Below, piece by piece: positions 39,701 through 48,700 of a stretch of 64,000 bases of DNA. The notes below the pieces were generated by a model, which saw nothing but the letters and a program-made list of their open reading frames with translations, was not told the DNA's origin and did no database searches. The position numbers and the translations under genes were made by a program. Source of the DNA: Otis tarda (taxonomy: Eukaryota > Chordata > Aves > Otidiformes > Otididae); the NCBI GenBank assembly GCA_026413225.1, contig CM048554.1:56503463-56567462 (forward strand). Reading direction: 5' to 3'. Position 1 is the first letter of the stretch. Each line of letters begins with the position of its first letter.

Positions 39701-42700
39701 GCCAGTTCTATGAGCTGTAACTTCATGATGCATGTTTCAGACTAATTAAATAACATTGTCATTTTTAACATGACCATAGTTAAGTGAACAGCTTGAATCA
39801 GTAGTTGTTTACTTGCTGCTTTACTCATTAGCTCACTTATGTAATGGCTTAAAATAATACTGTCTTCAAACATTTCCTGTCTGTGGCTCTTTTTCCCCTT
39901 GTGTTTGGTAACCTGGACTGTAAACTTTCCCTCCTAAAGGTCCAGCAGAGTTTGGAGAAAATTGCAAAACTTGAGCAAGAAAAAGAACACTGGATGTTGG
40001 AGGCCCAGCTAGCTAAAATAAAGCTAGAGAAAGAAAACCAAAAACTGAAGAACTCTCTTAGTGGACATTTAACTGAAACTATACAAGAGCATTCTGTTTT
40101 GCCAAACGTAGCTGAACAAAAGAAGGAAACCATAGAAAAGAGTCTGCAGGAACCTATTAAGAGTACTAGTCTGGTAAGTGACCTTTTTCCTTCAATAGAG
40201 AAAAATCCACTTTCTTCAGTAGTAGTACTGTTTGGACAGTGGAACACTAATAATGAAAAAAGCGTTTTGAATGTGCTGAAATGCATTCATACTTGGACTT
40301 CTTGTATTTGCGAAGCTGCTTGCTAATGCTTTCTGCAGAGTTTGGAACTTCTTAGATTCTGAGACTTTGTTCACTGTCTTTAGTATAATGGAGATATCTT
40401 TGTAGTTCTGTACTTGTATGACTGAGGGGAAATATCAGGTCCTTAACTTGTAGATTTTTCTGACTCTGTAGTTAGGAAGCCTCTCAGGTCAGCTTTGAGT
40501 TTCCAATATTTTTTTCATCTGTGGATGTGTTAAAGCAAATAGAAGTAGGTAACTAATATTTTTAAATGGATTATAAGACTTATAACAAGTCAGTTTACTA
40601 TACCTTAATTTTAAATTGAAGAAACTATTCAAGCTTTCAGTGTTCTCTGGAGCGCTAACTTTTACATAACCTTCATAAGTGCATGCAACTTGAGTTCAGC
40701 AATTGCTTTTGGGTATGGCATGCTTTCTGTCCTTTCTCTTCTATGTTGGTAAATGGCTTTTTCCTGTTTATTACTAGTATTTAAAAGGGTTGGCCTTTCC
40801 TCTGAATTACCACTTCTGAAGTGGTATTAACAGGGATGTAATCTGTAAGAAATAATCTACTCAGCTCAGCACTCAATAAAACTTTTCTTTTTTTTTTTTT
40901 TCCTTTTTTCTTTTTTTTTTTTTTTTTTTCTTCTCCCTCCCCTCTCCACTTTCCTGCTCCAGGGTAAAAATGACCTGTGAATTGTTTTGAAGTAAACTGG
41001 CACCTTGAGTTTCTGATCCTGTATCTATTCAATTAAGAGTTTGAGGAGAACAGCTTTTTCTAGTCAAAATGCTTGATGTAACTCACAGGTCAACACATTG
41101 TATAAATATTTCCCATAAGCCTCAATCTCTAGTCCTGTTGAGATCAGGAAAAAAAACCTATGATTCTCTATGAAGATATTCTTCTATGAACCTAGTTATT
41201 GGCATGAACCACTCTACTAGTCACTGCTTCACACTGAACTGTCAATGTAATTAACTGGTCAAAGTGGAAAGAAAGGAATTCAGGAAGTACTCAAGAATTC
41301 CAGGTTGGCTTTCCTTTCTATATGTTAAATATGATATCATGGTTTAACCCCAGCTGGCAACTAAGCACCACACAGCTGCTTGTGCACTTACCCACCCCAC
41401 TGGTGGGATGGAGGGAGAATCGGAAGAGTAAAATGAGAACTCAATGGTTGAGATAGACAGTTGAATAGGTAAAGCGAAAGCTGTGTATGCCAGCAAAGCA
41501 AAACAAGGAATTCATTCACTGCTTCCCATCGGCAGGCAGGTGTTTGGCCATCTCCAGGAAAGCAGGGCTTCATCATGTGAACTTGGGAAGACAAATGCCA
41601 TCACTGTGAACGTGTGTGTGTGTGTGTGTCCCTACCCCTTCCTTCTCCCAGCTTTATATGCTGAGCATGATGTCACGTGGTACGGAATATCCCTTTGGTC
41701 GGTTGGGGTCAGCTGTCCTGGCTGTTGTCCCCTCACAACTTCTTGTATGCCCCCAGGCTACCTGCTGGTGGGGTGGTCTGAAAAGCACAAAAGGCCTTGA
41801 TGCTGTGTAAGCACTGCTCCGCAGTAACTATAAAACATCCCTGTATTATCAATAATGTTTTCAGGACAAATCCAAACATAGCCACCTACTAGCTACTATG
41901 AAGAAAATTAACTCTATCCCAGCCAGAACCAGCACACATGAATAGTAATACTTCAGTGTACTAACATACCTCTGAATTAGGTTTGTGTAATCAAGCAGTT
42001 GTATCATTATACAAGCTAGTTGCATTTTGTTGCTTTTATTGCTTTTTCCCTGTGTACATCATAAGGTAAAGGATATATTTGGAGAGTTGGTGTCAGCTTT
42101 AATTCTGTTCAAGGCATTCATGTATATTATTACCCTTGTTTATGTTACAGGTGGAAGTGCTTTTAATTTGGTTTTAGTTTTGACTGTTGCAAGATTTTTT
42201 AATTTTAAAGTCCTCCTATGACTAAAGCTGAAATGACTTGCAGCTATGGTATCTATTTTTGCAGTTCTCACTTTAAGTGTATTTTCTTCCTTGTTCTAGA
42301 TTGGAATGTTGACTATAACTACTGATAATGAAAAGGTAATCTGTTTTAAACATTATCAAAGTACATCTGGAAAATACTTCAATTCTGATTCTGTTAAACT
42401 TATTCCAAAGATCTAATTACCAAGAACGCTGTAGTATAATGGCATGAGTCACCCATGTACTCTGTATACTATATGTTCAAGTTTTTGAAACGTATATATT
42501 TCTTAACTTTCTTCTTCTGTTTAGTGAACTTTTTTTTTTTAATTCATATAACCAATTCGGAGCAGTGTAAGCTGTGGTCCAAGTTTGTTCTCTTTAATTT
42601 GAGGAAAGCATTTTCTGTTTGTACTTCAGTAACTCTAACTGCATTCCAAGCCTCAATTCGTAACTCTTGAGGAAGGGCTCAAGAGCTGAAAAAAAGTCAC

Positions 42701-45700
42701 TGGCTGTAGTGCATGGTGTTTAACACTTCAGTACAGATTATCCCAAACCAGAGGTCACATTGAAAGAAACTTTGAACCAGCTGTCAGACTAAATGTTAAC
42801 TCTTTATTTAGCACTCCTATACTGTAACACTTGCCTCAGAAGGATCTTAGCAGAGTAAGATTCAGTGCTTTCCCTTTTCTGACACTGCAGGGGACTGATG
42901 TATATTTTAGTTTACTACTTTTCTTCTGAAGGTATGATTAAAAAGGGGATGGGGGCCAGATAGCAACTGATACAAGTTCTTAAAAGCTACTCCATAGTGC
43001 TGAACTTTAAGATAACGCTAAGTCATGTGAAAGCTGTCTTTAGTGGCTTACTCTAACTTACAGTAAACTGGCAAGTTGCGTTTTAATATTTTTTTAAGTT
43101 CAAATGTCTAAAGGAACTTCTAGAACATGCAACATCAGAAATAGTTCTGACTGTTGTAAGCTTCTGAAATGTAGTTATGTGAAGGAATTTTTCCTTGTTG
43201 GGAAAAGCCAGTAAGTGCGTTTTTGGTGGGGTTTTTTTGGTGGTGTTTTTTTTTTAGGTAGGTGAAAGCAGTCAGCTTCAGTGGATTTTCATATTTGTCA
43301 GAGACTTGATATTGTAAATCAAGCTAAGTTCTTACATCTTCAGTCAGTTTTTGTCCTTTAAGGAAGTCTGACACTAAGAGTCACTATCAGTGACAAATTG
43401 CAGAGTGACCTGCTGTAATTTGTCAGTTGTGTTTGGGGAATGTAATGCTTTTGGGTAGAGCAGCCAGGCCTCAGGAGGGAAGAAGAGAAGTCTGTATAAA
43501 GGACAATGCTGTGATGCAAGCATTCAGTCTACTAAACACAGATATGTCTGCTTAAATTTTTGCTTTGCCAGGCTCCAGATACTGAGTCTCGTGAAGACCT
43601 GATAAAAAACCACTACATGGCAAGGATAGCAGAACTTACATCTCATCTGCAGCTTGCTGACAGCAAATCAGTACACTTCCATGCTGAGGTGAGCATGCAG
43701 GCAGTGTCTGTACTGAAAACAGTAAATCCCTTTTTGAAGTTTCCCCAGGCAAGTGTTATGATAGTGAGTTTAAATATATGTAACATAATGCTTTAGAAAT
43801 ATCTATTCCTGGAATATGTTTTTTGGCTGTGGTCTAGTATGCATAAAAATGGATACTGTAGAAAGACTTTTTTAATAAATTATTTGGTAGCCTTGTCTCG
43901 GGTATATTGAGAAGTACAATGTGTATCATGTACGGATTTGTTCGTATAAGCTGAAGCAGCTGGCTTTAGTTACCAAGATAGTTTTGACTTCACCTTAATA
44001 TGATGCTGACATCATTGAAAATACTTAAGTGTATTATGAAGTGATGAAAACAGCTCTCCTCTGGGAAACTGATTCTTAGGCATAAGTTATACTTAACTTC
44101 AAGAATTAACAAAACAATTAATTGTATCTTTGGTTTCCTGTTTTCATTTCAAATCATGCATTATTTTTTCTTGAAAGTAGTGGCCATTTTGATTGGTGGA
44201 ATTAACTGATGTGGAATATACCAAGGCTGCAGGTTGACAGAGCAAATACTCTTAAATATTTTTCTTAAAAGGTGGTACAGTATGGAGGAACCATCTTTCT
44301 CAGATATTTGGGCAATATATGACGTGAGCTTTTTGTGTTATTTTTTACTTATGAAATATTTACTACCAATAATGTGAAAAATAAGAGATTTAAAGGATTG
44401 GCAATATGGTAATTCTGTAAAATGAGACAAAAATGTAATGTTAACTGTTGCATTACTTCTGCATTTTAAAATGTGCACAACCTCTGACTAAGTTTCTTGA
44501 AATCTGAGGGCTACAGAAAGGTGGAAACATCCAAAGCTATCAGTTAAAGGTGGCACAAGGCAATACTCTGGAACTAACTCTACTCCCTTCTATCCTCCCT
44601 ATCCTGTTCTGATTGACAGTGTCGAGCACTTGCCAAAAGACTGTCTTTAGCAGAGAAGTCCAAGGAATCACTCACAGAAGAGTTGAAACTGGCTAGTCAA
44701 AACATCAGTAGATTACAGGCAAGTAGAATGTTATTTATGCATTTCATAATTGTCTGTAAGGAGAAGTTGAAGGAGGAAAATTGCCCATCGAGTGCAGTCA
44801 TGGATTTACTAGGTCCTTAGTTGTGTGTTGTAAAAACTCTAATAGTATGTACAGAAGAGACTTAAATAATACACTTCAAATCCCAGGTATAAAGTTGAAG
44901 TGGAACACGCTTGCAAGGAAAAGATTCTAGTAGCCAAGGCTGTGTTTCAGCATATTTGATGTCAAGCTTTTTATGAAAATAGTGGTTGTTTTTTTTAATG
45001 TTGAAAGACGTAGTTGTGTGACTGATTTCAGTGGCTTGTTTCCCTCTGCAAAGGGAAGGATTACTTTGTGTACAGCCAACACTTACATCTAATACTCGTA
45101 GAGTTAGATGTGATAGTGACAAGGCTGACTACACATGAGTCTGTTTAACTTAGAAACAGGACTAGGAAATTGATGAAAATGCCATTTTCTAGATGATACA
45201 CCGAATTCTTCATCCTTTCTAGCACCTGGGACTGAAAGTCTTAGAAGTGCCAGGGTAGTTTTTTGAGATGAATAGCTTAATATTAAGCAAAAATAACTTG
45301 AGTTGATCTTTAAGAAGCCATTGTTAACAATAGATAATAAACTCTTATGCCAGACATCCTGTGAATGTCCTGTCCCTTTGTCCTTCCCCTCCACACAGCT
45401 CAGAAAGGAGCCAATAGTAAAATAAAGAATATATAAATATTCAGTGCTTAAATGGCTTTGTTTTCTTTATATTTAGTTCATATCTTTATTGCTTACCTGT
45501 CTGAGATTGAGTACCTAAAAATGCTCCATACAGGCAGTGAATACAATGATATACTCTTAAAAGAATTGTTCATAAACACAAAATACTCTTTTGATTTGTT
45601 CCTTTAACAAATTCCACAATCAATATCCAACTCGGCATGAGATGTTCATCTCCAATTACGTATTAAACTTCTTAAATGGTGCGCCTGCTATCTTTTCTTG

Positions 45701-48700
45701 TATGTTTAACAGTCGTCATAATATTGAATCAGAATTGTTTAGGTTGGAAGGGTCCTCTGAAGGTAAGCTGGTCTCCACCTTTGGTCAGAGCAGAGAGCGT
45801 TCAGACCAAGCTGTTGAATCAGGAGTTTCCTGTACAGCCGTGCTGACCTTCTGCCACAGTTGCTCAGCTTCCTTAAGCATTGAACTGTTTTTTGCTCTGT
45901 CCTTCATCATTCAGCTTTCCTGGGTCCTTTGGGGCAGTTCTATCTGGGATCTTGCCAAGCAGACCTCGAAAAAGCCAAAATCTACTCTTTCTAAATCCAG
46001 GGTTGCTGTAATTCTACTGTTCATCTTGCTTGCTTCCCTTAGGATCTTAAATTCCACTAACTCAGTTGCTGCAGCCAGGGCTACCATTGGCTTTTGCATT
46101 TCTGACCAGCTTTTCCTTATTTGTGAGTAACGGGTCCAGTAGAGAGCTGCTTAGGCCTGTTGATCATTGCTATGAAGAAGTTCTTTGGCACACTCTAGAC
46201 AACTCCTGAATTGCTTGTGTCCCACCTTGTTGCCCTTCCAGGAGATGTCAGGGTAGTTAAAGTCCCTCATGAGAACCAGGGTCTGAGGCTGTGAAGTTTT
46301 TAATCTACTTCTAGCAGATGCCCACCGTACATGTTGTTGTAGTACTCATCCGATCTATCTATAAGATCTTGTTTTCAAACCACTCCTTCACGTAGAGCAT
46401 GATTTCTCTCCTTCTTAAAGTATGTGTATATCCCTTAATTGCTGCTTTCTAGTCATGCACGCTATCCCACTATGTCTCTGTAACCCCAGAGAGATTATAA
46501 CTCTGTAACTGCATGTGGATTGCTGATTCCTTTGGCTTTGTATGCTATGGATGTTCATGTACAGGCCATGCTCTAACCTGGTAAACTTAACTTGTTTCTT
46601 GACTGGAAGCAATGTTGGAAAACTTTGCTGTCAGTCTTTTATGTAAGCCATAAAAAGTGACGGAAAAAATTATGAAGGAAACAGAGCAAAAATAAGGGGA
46701 ACAGACCATGCATGAGACTTCAGGTAGAAGAAAAATAGCTATTGACTTTCAAGTGATTTTTTTTTTTTTTTTTTTTTTTGCAAATCTAGCTTGACTGCAC
46801 ACATTCAGCATCAAAAGTGTAGCTTACAAAGTGGAGGTAACAGTTGGCTGCTTTGCCAGTTGTCATTAATATTGAGTAAATATTGAGTAAAGGCTTCTGG
46901 GTTTTTTTAAATTATTATTTATTTATTTGTTTGGTTTTTTGTTTTGTTTTTTTTTCCCCCATTAGGATGAGTTGATGACGACCAAGAGAAGTTATGAGGA
47001 TCAGTTAAGTATGATGAGTGACCATCTCTGCAGTATGAATGAAACCTTAACTAAACAAAGGGAAGAAATTGATACACTAAAGATGACTAGTAAGGTGAGT
47101 TGCCAGGTGTTGACATCAGGCACTGGCTGCAGTTTAGAGGTCCGTGGGTTGCATTTGGCATTCCTGCAGTACTACCCTTTTAACAAACCAATTCACAATC
47201 TATTGTTCTTATTCTCAGCCAATTGGAAAGAAAACTCCAAAACTGGTCCTGCACATTTTAGTGAAGAAAAAAATTCTTGCAATACATATATATGGGGAAA
47301 GAAGAAACACTTTGTCACTGCTTCAAAGTAGGCTTTCGAAGTGTGCCCTCTGATGGATGATCAGGACCTTTTGCTTATATCTGGTGAAAATAGAACTATT
47401 TGCAAACCCATCTAGTGATACTGAGTGTTTATGATTCACTTAGTAGTAGGAGTGTCCTTCCTGCACTCGTCTTGGTTGCAACATACTCTGTTCGTGGCAG
47501 CTATTCTTTTTCTCTCCTTTATTTCCATATTCTAGCTTTTCTGTCTTTCATATGTAGGAATGAAAAACTTGCCACTTATATTCTTCTGTGAACTTAAAAT
47601 GCACACTTGCATTTTTTTTCCAAGTAAGGAGTTTATCCATTTCCCAGAAACAAGGTTTTGACTTATTCTAATATTAATGACAAAAAAATACAGAAGCCTG
47701 CTATTTTGATTAGTCAGTGCTTAAACCATGGTATATCTTACTCTGATGGCTCCAGGGAGAAATAGGTGTTGTGAAGAAGTCTGGCTGTGAAACTAAGAAG
47801 CCAGCATTATTTGCCTTAATTGTGGAATGTATGGAAGCTGATTTCACTGAAGGGTTAAAAAAATTCCATGTTTTGATTAAAGGTCCCATGATAGTGTTTT
47901 TGTTGGGGTTTTTGTTGTTTGTGTGTTTGTTGTTGTTGTTGTTTTTGGTTGTTTGTTTTTTTTTTTTAGTAGATTCTTCCCACCATGTACAGAACTGTTT
48001 TTCTTCAGATGTCTGAGTGTTTTGACTTGGCATTGCAATCTTTAAAACTACTTTTTGGTGTCTAAGCTCTTGTGTTTTTAGAGGGAAGCTCTTGGCTGCA
48101 TACTGACCATAGCACTTCATGTTTTTATAAAATGTTTTCTGGAATTTTTCACTTGTCATACTTTTAAGACTTGAAGTGGTACTCTGTCTCTAAGGAGGTA
48201 GTTCATAATTTCACAACAGTAGACATGGATTTTCAAATGTTACCAAATGTAGAAGGCAATTCAGTTGAAATCAAAATGATGCAGTTAAAGCCATTATCAC
48301 TTGGAGAGAGTTGTTGGTTAGATTAAAAACAAATGTTATTTTACAGAAATAGGAAGACAGAGAATTGCCAGCAAGTAACTATTGTACGAAAGTTTATTTT
48401 AAGCTACGTGTTTGCTTTGTGGAATTGTTGCAGGTCAAATGTGAGTTGGTTAGTTGTAGAACAAATTCTTTTCTAAACCAGGAATATTGTGTATAGAGCA
48501 AGTTAAAGTTAAATTTGTTTTGGATCAAAGTGATAGGGTGGGGGATTGATGTTAACTTTAGGCAATGATCCTATAAGGTTTATATTTGAAATACCACTTA
48601 AGGGTGATATGACTTGCTTTCACTGCCCTTACAATATTAGTGATGTTAATACAATTGAGCTTGTTGGGATGTAAGTCAAATGTCTTCCCCCCCGCCCCCG

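Larger units (their letters stand above)
40174..42299 (+). other. PPP1R21 intron 17
   Basis: Contains a pyrimidine-rich, T-dominated tract at 40884-40962 and an antisense solo retroviral LTR at 41335-41936. Otherwise unremarkable AT-rich sequence. Confidence 0.75.

Noticed and set aside
45591-46130. 179-codon + strand frame in intron 20
   Set aside because: It is the antisense shadow of the minus-strand CR1 LINE.
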